Assembly: GCA_963712565.1 (NCBI GenBank)
Contig: CAVQIP010000039.1
Coordinates: forward strand, 1-64,000
DNA length: 64,000 nucleotides
Direction: 5' to 3'
Origin: VAZQ01 sp963712565
Lineage (GTDB): Bacteria; Pseudomonadota; Alphaproteobacteria; Rhizobiales; Xanthobacteraceae
The translations under genes were made by a program, and so were the position numbers. Shown in pieces: positions 1 through 7,661 of the stretch. Under the pieces are notes generated by a model, which searched no databases, was not told the DNA's origin, and saw only the letters and a program-made list of their open reading frames with translations. Positions within the stretch are counted from its first letter, which is position 1, and each line of letters starts with the position of its first letter.

Positions 1-330
1 AATCGCCTGCCGCATCGTTGCCACACGGACTGGCTCTTGCGCGATTTGCCCACGCGTTAGCTTCCTGGGGGAGTTTCACGCGTGGGCACGGCGCTGCTCC
101 GGTCGTGTTGCGAGTCCTGGACGTTCGGCGCGCGCCTTTGCCCACCCTACAGGTGCGCGAGTACACTGATCTGGCGCCAGCTCCCGATTCGCCCGGAACA
201 ATAAATTCCCGTCCGCCAGCTCTCGGCGACCTGAATTGTTCTGAAATCGAGGTGGCGGCGGCCGTGCCCTCAGGCACTTCTAATAGCAGATAGCGGTTCG
301 GTGGTGTGCCTCATTTCGCGCCTCTAGCGG
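1..330. other. No gene recognised
   Basis: The short open frames here resemble no family I know and lack convincing ribosome binding sites. The stretch lies downstream of the recombinase and may be the outer part of the degraded mobile element. I see no repeat or RNA gene in it. Confidence 0.4.
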
Positions 331-945
331 CTATGCCACGGCGACGCTTGCGCCGGCGAAAGGGCGGCTGATGCGCTGCACCGTGCCGGGATCCACTCCG
401 AAACGTTTTGCAATGACGCGCACACCGGGCCTCCCAGGAGTCGCCAGCGCCTCACGGATTTGTTTTTCGAGTGCGGGGGCAATTGGGGGGCGCCCGAGGC
501 GCTTGCCTTCATCCCTGGCCCGCGCAAGCCCGGCACGGACTCGTTCCGCAATCATCGTCCGCTCGAATTCGGCAAACACACCCAACATCTGAAACATCGC
601 CTTGCCGGCAGGCGTGGTCGTGTCGAGCCCCTGTTGGCGCAGGAATAGGTCGATCTTCAGCGCGTGCAGCTCTGAGAGGAAGCCCACCAAATCCTGCAAG
701 CTGCGGCCCAGCCGGTCCACCGACCAAGCCATGACCATGTCGAATTCCCGCCGCGCGGCGTCACGGCATAGCTTGTCGAACGCCGGGCGCTTGTCGCGTC
801 CCCTGGTGCCGCTGATGCCATGATCCTTGTAAACCTTGACGATCTCACAGCTCATTCGGCCCGCGATCTCGCGCAACTCGCGCTCCTGATTGGCCGTGGT
901 TTGATCGAGAGTGGAGACCCGAAGATAGATAACAGCTCGGCGCAT
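331..945 (-). CDS. Serine recombinase (resolvase/invertase family)
   Basis: This 204-residue protein is a small serine recombinase that would cut and rejoin DNA through a phosphoserine link. The catalytic Ser11 lies in the N-terminal YLRVST motif, followed by the family motifs DRLGRSLQDL and AEFERTMIAERVRAGL. The C-terminal helix-turn-helix (GVRVIAKRFGVDPGTVQRIS) would bind the crossover site. I chose the ATG at 943-945 because it directly precedes the catalytic domain; a longer upstream frame adds only unconserved sequence. Length and domain order match Tn3-type resolvases and DNA invertases. No transposase or invertible segment is visible beside it, so it could be a resolvase left from a transposon or an invertase from a phage. 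It sits 0.4 kb from a terminase remnant and 1.3 kb from a tRNA gene, which fits a decayed mobile element. Confidence 0.9.
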   Translation of the reverse strand: MRRAVIYLRVSTLDQTTANQERELREIAGRMSCEIVKVYKDHGISGTRGRDKRPAFDKLCRDAARREFDMVMAWSVDRLGRSLQDLVGFLSELHALKIDLFLRQQGLDTTTPAGKAMFQMLGVFAEFERTMIAERVRAGLARARDEGKRLGRPPIAPALEKQIREALATPGRPGVRVIAKRFGVDPGTVQRISRPFAGASVAVA

Positions 946-1284
946 GGCTTTAGCCCTTCCAGGGTTACAAGGGCAGACTACCATATGTAGGGTTCGAATA
1001 ATCAGTCTATTTTTCGCACGCAAAATCCAGCGTCCAAAAAGGCCCGTTTTGCGGGCTTTTCGGAAACAGAATTTCGAGGGGTTTATTCGTACAGTCCGGA
1101 GGCACATCACACTGTCGCCCTAGGAAAGGCACCAGCAGCATCTAGCCTGGAAGCGGCAATTCAGGCGCTCGCTTGGCAGCTTTGTTGAACTGCATGGCCT
1201 CTGGTGGGCCTACCGGCTTCACTGACAGCGCATGGGAGCAGGTCATTCCCTGGAGCGAGAAGCCAATCTGCCCGCTCAAGAAAC
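946..1284. other. Intergenic region of the mobile-element remnant
   Basis: No gene is supported here. The only structure I see is the hairpin near 1037-1060. The region separates the recombinase from the terminase remnant, both of which read leftwards. Confidence 0.4.
1037..1060. terminator. Possible bidirectional terminator hairpin
   Basis: GCCCG and CGGGC pair around a TTTTG loop. The stem extends outward through A-T pairs, giving A-rich and T-rich flanks on the two sides. It lies between the terminase remnant and the recombinase and could stop transcription from either side. Confidence 0.4.
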
Positions 1285-2009
1285 TCAATACGTCAGCCAA
1301 TCCCCCGGCTGCTCGTCCATCCGGTAGGGCCGGTAGCCGCTGATGTTCTCCGGCTTCGGCGCCTCTTTCATCGGCACCCATGGTCGCGACATGCAGGCAT
1401 ATCGTGCCTCATCCCCGCATGGTCTTCGCTGTCCGTCATCACGTCCTCGGGCCTATCTGGGTCGTGCTGCAAAAATGGAACGGTGCGGATGAAGTCAATG
1501 CAGGTCGAGAACACGACAAGCATCGGGTGGCCGTCGGCGTTGCCGACCAGCCGGCTTCGCATCATGTCCCAGCCGCCCATGGCACCGCGCGCCGGAACGC
1601 GGGTGTTGTCGGCATGCCGGAACCACACCTTGCCGCCCGAACCACGGGCGATGCGCTCGGCAATGGACGGGCCGCCGTCTTCCTTGAACGCGGACGGATC
1701 AAGCACGCCGTAGGCGATGCTCTCGCCCTGCTCGCGCTCGGCGATGCCCTTGCCGACTTCCTCGGCATGCAGTTTTAAGCCCACATTCGGCTCGCCCGGG
1801 CGCATGCCGTACCATTCGCGGTAGCGCACCATGCACCCGCGTGGCAGGACGCCAGAATCACACCGATAGTCATCCTGCACGATCACCCACCACCCTACGG
1901 AGAAGGGCGAAGCCGAGCCCCAGTCCATGGACCGGAACCGCATCCAATCCTCCGGGATGGCAAACGGCGCCACCACATGCCGCTTGGCCTCCCAGCAATC
2001 CAGCGCAAT
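1285..2009 (-). pseudogene. Phage terminase large subunit, C-terminal remnant
   Basis: The translated frame from about 2009 to 1405 carries the start of a terminase nuclease domain (FRSMDWGSASPFSVGWW, then YREWYG). Near 1408 the frame must shift by one missing base in a GGGG run. The continuation reads RPWVPMKEAPKPENISGYRP and ends at a TGA at 1285-1287, which is the usual end of this family. The N-terminal ATPase half with its Walker motifs is absent upstream. It is therefore both truncated and frameshifted, and cannot package DNA. It marks a degraded prophage between the recombinase and the tRNA-Ser gene. Confidence 0.75.
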
Positions 2010-2266
2010 TGAAAGAGATAAGGCACCTCGTGATTGTCGCGGCCGTGGTGCTGGGTGCGCTGCTCCTGTGGTACAGGCACTGACTACCAGCGCCGCTGCC
2101 GTTTCTGCGGCCTTCCCTGTAGAAGCCTCTCAATGGCCCGGTGACCGAGCGGCCTTTGCCGCCCGAGATCGGCTCTTTCTGCGTTCGATTTAGGGACTGA
2201 TTTGGGGGCTAAAGGAGCCGTAAAGACTAAGTTATCGTTTAATAGCAAAGACTTAATCCGATCTAG

Positions 2267-2356
2267 TGGCGGAGAGGGAGGGATTCGAACCCCCGATACG
2301 GTTACCCGTATGCCGCATTTCGAGTGCGGTGCTTTCAACCACTCAGCCACCTCTCC
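2267..2356 (-). tRNA. tRNA-Ser (anticodon CGA)
   Basis: The reverse strand folds as a class II tRNA. The acceptor stem is GGAGAGG with CCTCTCC, the anticodon stem is CCGCA/TGCGG around loop CTCGAAA, the variable arm is long, the T-arm contains TTCGAAT, and the 3' CCA is encoded. The anticodon CGA reads UCG codons. Its 3' end faces the phage remnant to the left, the usual side for integration into tRNA genes. Confidence 0.96.
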
Positions 2357-3481
2357 AACGGGGCCATGACTTATGTCAGCTTTTGCGTTCTTGCCAGGAC
2401 ATTTCCTGTTCCGCCGACGGGGGTGCGCAGCTGGGCTCGGGTTGCGGTCAGGGCCGGCGAGGGAAGCCGAACGGGGCAGGCTCGAGCCCGCGCCGCGGGC
2501 GTTCGCGACCGAGCTTGCGGCCGCATCGGCGGACGAGCTTGAGCTCCCGGGGCCGTCGCGTCCACTGTGTCGAAGCCAGAACCGCTTTGGCGGCCAGGTG
2601 TAAGACATGGCGCGTCGCTCTGAAAACGACGGCGATTGATACGGGCCCGCTCGTCGTTCCGCGCAAGCGGGGTCCAGCATTCCAACCGTCGGTGATGTTT
2701 ATCGACGCGCGCGCTTTCGCGGGTATGACGAATCCCTGCCGCGATAGATCTCGTTCCGAAGGGGCGTGCCCGGGAAATCGGAATGCCCGGAAACAGATTG
2801 CGGTGCGATGCCGGCGTTGACGATGCCGGCATCCGAAATCGTGCTGCGCCGAGCGCGACGCAGCTTGCGCGCGGAACCATTCGCCAAAAACTTTCAGCGC
2901 AGTAGCGCATGGCTGACCGGAAGTATCAGCATAACGCGCGTGTCCGTTGTGCATGGGCAATTATTTGCCGTTATGACTCTCGTGAAAAACCCGGCAGCGG
3001 TCTTGACGTTCTTGCGCAGTCACGGGGTCGACGTGGGTGCACCAACCAATTGTTGGATGTCACTGACGGCGCGGCCGGCGTGCAAGTTTTGGAATTTGAT
3101 TTTTTGCGCAGCAGCGTGCGTTTCGGTCCGTCTCTCGAGGAAGCCGAGCGGCCTGTCCTGAAATTGATGCGGAATTGCGCGAAGAAAATGAACTTTGTGC
3201 CCGACCGGCGACGGCACGCAAGGTACAGGGGTTCAATAATACCGGATCAGCCCCAACGACTCCCATCCTTCCGCGCGGCCACTGAATACCTTCGACGTTC
3301 GCTTCATCTCCACCTTCGCCGGTCTCGCTCGGTCTTGCGAGCGTCGGCCATGCACAGGTGGCGCGAGCTCACCGTCACGGCGTGAGCCAGCGATGATCGG
3401 CGCTTTCGCCGCGTCAACGTGACAACGTTTGGAAAAGCGCTAATACTCACGCCAGTTCGGGAGTCATCTGAGGAATGTCGG
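2357..3481. other. 1.1 kb without a recognisable gene
   Basis: Several overlapping open frames exist on both strands, but none has a known motif, a good ribosome binding site or consistent codon use. The only structured element I see is a palindromic repeat at 2652-2731. The end of the stretch must hold the promoter of the peptide cassette starting at 3482, but I cannot identify it with confidence. Confidence 0.4.
2652..2731. repeat. Dispersed palindromic repeat (CGCAAGCGGGG type)
   Basis: An arm ending in CGCGCAAGCGGGGTCC and a distal arm with GCTTTCGCGGGTATGACG flank about 25 bases. The same arrangement recurs at 17621-17702, so this is a dispersed intergenic element. Confidence 0.55.
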
Positions 3482-4357
3482 ATGAACCCTTTGGACTTGG
3501 TGAAGCTCACCGCGTTGATGGAACGCAGTAGCGGTAGCCCGGACGTGAAGATCGGGCTCATCGATGGGCCTGTCGTTACCCAGCATCCCGATCTGGCAGG
3601 CGAACACCTCCACGAGATTCCAGGAGATAACGGCGCCACGTGCACGCAGGCCGACAGCACGGCGTGCCTGCACGGGACTTTCGTCGTCGGCATCCTGTCC
3701 GCGAGACGCGATTCTCCCGCACCCGCCATTTGCCCCGACTGTACGCTCCTCATCCGTCCCATTTTCGCCGAAGCGACGACGGGCAGCGACCAGATGCCGA
3801 GCGCGACGCCTCGACAGCTTGCCGCGGCGATTACCGAATGTATCGACGCCGGCGCGCGCGTGATCAACCTGAGCCTTGCGCTGGCGCAGCCTTCCAGCAA
3901 AGGCGAACAGGCCTTGGAAGAGGCCGTCGATCGAGGCGCAAGACGCGGCGTGCTCGTGGTCGCGGCGGCGGGGAATCAAGGCACGCTCGGCAGTTCCGCC
4001 ATCACCCGTCATCCCTGGGTCATCCCGGTAGCGGCTTGCGATCGTCGCGGCCGACCGATGAGCGATTCGAATCTGGGCAGTTCGATCGGCAGGCGAGGCT
4101 TAACCGCGCCCGGTGATGCCATCACCAGTTTGAGTCCCGAAGGACGGCCGCTCACGCTCGGCGGAACGAGCGTTGCGGTGCCTTTCGTGACCGGGACGAT
4201 CGCACTGCTGTGGTCGGAATTTCCCGCCGCGACGGCGGCGCAAATCAAGCTCGCCGTTTCTCAGGTGTCCGCACGGCGGCGCGCCTCGGTGGTTCCGCCC
4301 TTGCTGGACGCCGCGGCCGCCTATCAAAACCTGGCGACGGCGAATGCGAGGATGTGA
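3482..4357 (+). CDS. PatA/PatG-like subtilisin-family (S8) peptidase
   Basis: This 291-residue protein has a complete subtilisin catalytic set: Asp28 in IGLIDGPV, His64 in CLHGTFVVGIL, oxyanion Asn165 in VVAAAGNQG and Ser230 in GGTSVAVPFVTG. The motifs LIDGP, INLS, AAAGN and TAPGD with the short spacing between them resemble the protease domains of cyanobactin maturation enzymes PatA and PatG rather than secreted subtilisins. No signal peptide or long propeptide is visible, so it probably acts in the cytoplasm. I chose ATG 3482 because GAGGA lies seven bases upstream; a GTG start at 3419 would add 21 unconserved residues. It starts a co-directional cluster with a CGGC protein, a PatG C-terminal-like protein and four leader-bearing peptides, which suggests that it cleaves those leaders. 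That role is inferred. Confidence 0.88.
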   Translation: MNPLDLVKLTALMERSSGSPDVKIGLIDGPVVTQHPDLAGEHLHEIPGDNGATCTQADSTACLHGTFVVGILSARRDSPAPAICPDCTLLIRPIFAEATTGSDQMPSATPRQLAAAITECIDAGARVINLSLALAQPSSKGEQALEEAVDRGARRGVLVVAAAGNQGTLGSSAITRHPWVIPVAACDRRGRPMSDSNLGSSIGRRGLTAPGDAITSLSPEGRPLTLGGTSVAVPFVTGTIALLWSEFPAATAAQIKLAVSQVSARRRASVVPPLLDAAAAYQNLATANARM

Positions 4358-4362
4358 GCTTC

Positions 4363-4578
4363 ATGGCAAAGGCACGCCAAAGCAAGCGCTCTCCGGACAA
4401 GAGTGAACAGCCGCTTTACCGAGTCCGCCTGCCGGGATTTGTCAGCGACGAGGAGATCGGGCTCGGCGACGTGATCAAGCACGCGACCCACTATCTCGGA
4501 ATAAAGCCCTGCGGGGGCTGCGAAGGCAGGGCGGCCGCACTCAACCGCTGGGCCGTCTTCACTGGCCGGCGGAGGTAA
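4363..4578 (+). CDS. Small CGGC-motif protein of the peptide cassette
   Basis: The 71-residue product begins five bases after the protease stop, so the two are probably co-translated. The N-terminus is basic and polar. Residues 20-50 contain LPGFVSDEEIGLGDVIKHAT, and the C-terminal part reads GIKPCGGCEGRAAALNRW. I recall this C-terminal CGGC pattern from uncharacterised small bacterial proteins, but I know of no function. The CxxC could bind a metal or be redox active. It lacks the M-P-G-F-T-A leader of the neighbouring peptides, so it is more likely an accessory factor than a substrate. The role is unknown. Confidence 0.75.
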   Translation: MAKARQSKRSPDKSEQPLYRVRLPGFVSDEEIGLGDVIKHATHYLGIKPCGGCEGRAAALNRWAVFTGRRR

Positions 4579-4615
4579 CTCCGAGTCCGTCAACTCAAAT
4601 GTAGGGAGGCTAACT

Positions 4616-5542
4616 ATGGAACAAGAAACAACACAAGAAACGAAAGCACGCTCCGCAAGCCAGGATGAGACGAGAGGCGATGTCGCCGTGGTCACGCCCT
4701 CCCAGGCCGAAGCCGTGAGGACTCCGCCGGCCGGCAGCGAGACGAGCTACCCGGGCGCCGCGGCGTCCACGCCGATCCCTTACGTGTACGCGATCGGTCG
4801 GATCGAGGCGCGCTTTCCGCGCCTCTCGGTGGAAAAGGAATTCGCCCAGGCGGCAGGACGTGCCGTGACCGCGGCGCAGACCGACCAGCAGGTCTTCTAC
4901 AACGTTCTGTCCAAGCCCGAGAGCCGATATCTCGCCCGCCAGCTGTGCTGGGTGTTGATGATTCAAGGCCTCGAAACCTACATCGTGCTGCCGCGCGATC
5001 CCCGGGATTACGATCGGTTGGTCGAGGCCATTCGCCCCCAACCGAGCCCGCTGGACATCGACGTCGTCATCGGGACGCGCGGGCCTTTCGCTCCGCCGGA
5101 GCTCTGCAACGGGCTGATGGTCCCGATCGTTCTGTTCGATCAGATTTACTCCTTCGACCGCGATGCGCTCATGAAGGCCATCCCGCGTCCGGAGAAAATG
5201 AGCGACAAGCAGTTCAAGTCGGCCGCCGGGGAGGTGTTCGATAGGGTGCTGCAGGTGACCGATAACGCGGGAGCGACGGATGAGCACCGGGCGCTCAACT
5301 ACTTGGCCATGCGCTATCCCACGATCTACGCGAAGGCCGCGGAGGAGTTCGCGCGGGATTTTTCGCTGAGCGGGCTGGAAGTGCTCCCTTCGGCTTTGAG
5401 CGGCACGCGCAGCGTCCTCGACGTCATCTTCGCCCATACCCACCGCGCCACCGATTTCACCGAGAAGTTTTTCGTGCGCGTGGATGTGACCGAGGAGTTT
5501 CCGTTCCTGGTCACCAAGCTGTCACCGTACTTTGACCGATGA
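4616..5542 (+). CDS. PatG C-terminal-domain-like protein, stand-alone
   Basis: The 308-residue protein has a polar, low-complexity N-terminus (about residues 1-50). The following domain resembles the C-terminal domain of unknown function found behind the macrocyclase protease in PatG. Recognisable segments are YVYAIGRIEARFPRLSVEKE, RYLARQLCWVL, ETYIVLPRDPRDYDRL, LCNGLMVPIVLFDQIYSFD, TDEHRALNYLAMRYPTIYAK and a C-terminal TEEFPFLVTKLSPYF. No catalytic residues are known for this domain. Here it is a separate gene 37 bases after the CGGC protein, with GGGAGG upstream of the ATG, while the protease is encoded apart. I infer substrate binding or docking of the peptides for the protease. A decayed second copy lies at 7662-7810. 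Confidence 0.85.
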   Translation: MEQETTQETKARSASQDETRGDVAVVTPSQAEAVRTPPAGSETSYPGAAASTPIPYVYAIGRIEARFPRLSVEKEFAQAAGRAVTAAQTDQQVFYNVLSKPESRYLARQLCWVLMIQGLETYIVLPRDPRDYDRLVEAIRPQPSPLDIDVVIGTRGPFAPPELCNGLMVPIVLFDQIYSFDRDALMKAIPRPEKMSDKQFKSAAGEVFDRVLQVTDNAGATDEHRALNYLAMRYPTIYAKAAEEFARDFSLSGLEVLPSALSGTRSVLDVIFAHTHRATDFTEKFFVRVDVTEEFPFLVTKLSPYFDR

Positions 5543-5568
5543 CTCGAACTGAACGAAGGAGATCGGAA

Positions 5569-5835
5569 ATGAGCACCATGAACATGCCGGGTTTCACCGC
5601 GGACGCATCGCTCTACCCGGCGAGCGAGCGCTACCGGCAACGGTCGGCCGGCGCCGCGGTGACATTTGGTGTCCAGGCTGCGTTACGCATAGGCGGGGTC
5701 GGCCTCAACGCGACCTGCGGCAATTGCACGTGTGATGCAGGCATGTGCTGCACGGCCACCGCCGCTGGATGCAAATGCGACCTCTGTGGCGCCGTTGCTG
5801 GCGGCGGGGTGCTGACGACGGACTTCCTCTCGTAG
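5569..5835 (+). CDS. Cys-rich leader peptide 1 (candidate RiPP precursor)
   Basis: An 88-residue peptide whose start region reads MSTMNMPGFTADASLY. A strong AAGGAGA site precedes ATG 5569; ATG 5578 is a possible alternative. After about 25 leader residues ending near RYRQR comes a Gly/Ala-rich linker, then eight cysteines spaced C-x2-C-x-C-x4-CC-x6-C-x-C-x2-C, then a Gly-rich tail. It starts 26 bases after the PatG-like gene. The leader is shared with four other local peptides and the Cys pattern with the peptide at 6842. There is no signal peptide. I infer that the S8 protease removes the leader; the modification and the final activity are unknown. A metal-binding small protein is an alternative. 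Confidence 0.85.
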   Translation: MSTMNMPGFTADASLYPASERYRQRSAGAAVTFGVQAALRIGGVGLNATCGNCTCDAGMCCTATAAGCKCDLCGAVAGGGVLTTDFLS

Positions 5836-5916
5836 CTTCTCCGGAAAACTCTGGTAGCTCCGGGAGAACGCAAAGCCCCAACGCCGGCGGCCCGTCACCT
5901 CGCGGGGAGTGGATCC

Positions 5917-6329
5917 ATGAATATGCCCGGTTATACGGCGGAAGCGTCGCTCTATAGAACCAGCGTGCACTATCGCGGCAAGCACCACGGGGGCCGCCGA
6001 GGCGGCGGCGACATCGGCGTATCTCCGCAAGCGTGCAGCGGATTGAAAGTCCTGGTCTGCAATCCGGCGATCTTCGCGTGTAACCTTTGCCTAGCCTTTC
6101 TCCCATCGGTCCCGCTGGTATCCTGGGATGCTACGCCGCTTGCCTGGGCGGCCTTTACGCCTATTGCGGCGATTGTCTGGACCTCATTGACGTGCCCGGT
6201 AACGGCGGCGGCGGCGGCGGCGGTGGTGGCGGGAGCGGGTGTTGTCCCCGCGGCCGCAGATGCTGCGGCAGTTGTGCGAGCGGAAGATGCGATGACGTAT
6301 GCGTAGGTCCGGGCCAATCCTGCCCGTAA
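5917..6329 (+). CDS. Cys-rich leader peptide 2, frame interrupted near 6100
   Basis: ATG 5917 follows a GGAG six bases upstream and opens a leader reading MNMPGYTAEASLY. The first frame continues to about FACNLC with four cysteines. Reading on in that frame gives Ala/Val-rich sequence without cysteine pattern. One frame over, from about 6100, the sequence becomes GPAGILGCYAACLGGLYAYC, then a run of ten or more glycines, then a Cys-rich end with CC, CC, C, C, C, C. The second frame clearly looks coding, so one base is missing near 6095-6102 or the gene is broken. Corrected length is about 137 residues. The Gly run matches the Gly-rich stretches of the sister peptides. Confidence 0.7.
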
Positions 6330-6412
6330 TCGAGTCGCGGGACAGATCGAGACAAAGCGAAAACCCGGAGGAATGCAGTCATCAACCTCTGTCACTGAAA
6401 ACGGAGCATGTC

Positions 6413-6730
6413 ATGACAATGGCAGGATTTACCGCCGAAGCATCACTTTACACGTCAGCGCGCCATTACCGACGCGCTGCCATGATGCCGGCTAACAGTG
6501 CCGGCGCGAATAGCATCGTGCAGCAGCTCAAGTCCTGCGGTTCATGCAGTCCACTGACCTGGCCAAACGGGACCAACACTGGCGCGTGCGCGCGGGCTTG
6601 CTGCCAGCCGAGACAGGTCTGTACGCCCGGTGGCGGCTGTCGGACGGAAACGGTGTGTTCCACCGAAACCTGCCAATGTGAGGGCGTGGGCGGCCTCGGG
6701 AGCTGGAATTGGGTGTTTACGTTGGCGTGA
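6413..6730 (+). CDS. Cys-rich leader peptide 3
   Basis: A 105-residue peptide beginning MTMAGFTAEASLY, a variant of the shared leader with Ala for Pro. GGAG lies six bases before ATG 6413. After the basic HYRRAA segment the body has ten cysteines, including SCGSC, GACARACC, a GGGC turn and ETCQCEG, in a spacing different from peptides 1 and 4. It ends in a Trp-containing tail (GSWNWVF). The frame is intact. It lies between peptides 2 and 4 and is presumably co-transcribed. The divergent body behind a conserved leader is what one expects if a maturation enzyme recognises only the leader. Confidence 0.82.
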   Translation: MTMAGFTAEASLYTSARHYRRAAMMPANSAGANSIVQQLKSCGSCSPLTWPNGTNTGACARACCQPRQVCTPGGGCRTETVCSTETCQCEGVGGLGSWNWVFTLA

Positions 6731-6841
6731 GCCGACTGGTCGGACGATCTCGGCGGTGGGCACGATCGCGCCATCGATCCAAGGCGGCGGAGCAATGGCG
6801 CGGGATTTTTTTACTGAGGCGGTGACTGAAAGGAGATCCAG

Positions 6842-7106
6842 ATGAACATGCCCGGATTTACCGCAGATGCATCGCTCTACCAGGCGAGCGAGCATTATAA
6901 GCAACGCTCCGGAAGCGCCGCGGTCACGCTTTGGGGTGCAAGCCGCGTTGCGCATAGGGGGGAATAGCCTCAACGCGACCTGCGGCAACTGTATCTGCGA
7001 TCCAGGTCAGTGCTGCGCCGCAACCGCGTCTGGGTGCAATTGCACCAACTGTGGCGGCACGGGCGGCGGCTCTGGCGGTGGCGGTACGGTACTGACTCTC
7101 GGATAG
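6842..7106 (+). CDS. Cys-rich leader peptide 4, frame interrupted near 6929
   Basis: AAGGAG lies about seven bases before ATG 6842. The first frame gives MNMPGFTADASLYQASEHYK and then runs into a stop at 6967. Removing one base in the CGCTTTGGGG stretch near 6929 restores FGVQAALRIGG and then the same eight-cysteine pattern as peptide 1, followed by a GGGSGGGG tail and a stop at 7104-7106. The corrected product is 87 residues. Peptide 1 reads ACATTTGGTG at the corresponding place, which shows which base is extra. The same +1 type of error affects housekeeping genes in this window, so the gene is probably intact in the organism. It is the closest paralogue of peptide 1. Confidence 0.75.
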
Positions 7107-7315
7107 CTGCTCCGGCAAGCGGGCCCGACCCGCCGTGACGATCGTCGACAATGGCTGCGCGAGGTCCGCGCACGACGATACGCGCTGATCCGGTCGACCG
7201 GGACCAGCCCGCGCGCACCTGCCCAGGCGACGTACGTGGTCAGGCCGCGTCAAATTCCCGGCCGGTTCGGCGGCGGGCAACCTGGAGAAGCCGTCGGCCG
7301 CTCGGCCCCTATGCG

Positions 7316-7591
7316 CTAGAAGCGGGGCAACCCACCGAACGGATCCGGGAACGGGTCGGGCATCGGCGGATCCTCGTAGCAATTCCCGAACAGGCATGCG
7401 CTGCACAACGCCCGCGGACGCCAGCCGTGGCGCTCGCACTGGTCGAGGATCCAGTCGCAGTTCCGGCACGCCGGAATCGCGGGGACGACGACGTTCGCGC
7501 GCGACGAGGACGAGCGGCCGCTGCGATAGCGGCCGCGCGCTGGGCGCAGTGACTGGTCGGCGGTGAACCCCGGCATGTTCATGGCGTTCAT
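7316..7591 (-). CDS. Cys-rich leader peptide 5 (opposite strand)
   Basis: A 91-residue peptide starting MNAMNMPGFTADQSLRPA, with AAGGAGAC seven bases before ATG 7591. It keeps the MPGFTAD and SL positions but has Arg where the others have the leader Tyr. The body has six cysteines (CRNC, DQC, LCSAC, GNC) and ends in an acidic, Pro/Phe-rich tail (DPFPDPFGG). It converges on peptide 4 and lies 70 bases downstream of a decayed PatG-like gene. This mirrors the order of the intact cassette and suggests a second, degenerate copy in inverted orientation. Whether the surviving protease acts on it is unknown. Confidence 0.78.
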   Translation of the reverse strand: MNAMNMPGFTADQSLRPARGRYRSGRSSSSRANVVVPAIPACRNCDWILDQCERHGWRPRALCSACLFGNCYEDPPMPDPFPDPFGGLPRF

Positions 7592-7661
7592 CTCGGTCTC
7601 CTTCGGTTGATGTCGGCCTCATTGACCGCAATAAGGCGATACCGTCGTACGACGAACGGAA

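Noticed and set aside
18..293. 91-codon open frame at the left edge
   Set aside because: No recognisable motif, weak start context and GC-driven open frame; probably chance.
2009..2083. Short hydrophobic reading frame (KEIRHLVIVAAVVLGALLLW) on the plus strand near the terminase remnant
   Set aside because: It looks like a single membrane helix of a phage protein, but there is no ATG and no ribosome binding site, and it overlaps the terminase frame.
2909..3385. 158-codon open frame upstream of the protease
   Set aside because: Composition and lack of motifs do not support coding; no ribosome binding site.
5917..6306. Reading peptide 2 straight through as a 129-residue Ala/Val-rich protein
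   Set aside because: The Cys-rich and Gly-rich continuation in the neighbouring frame resembles the sister peptides far better.
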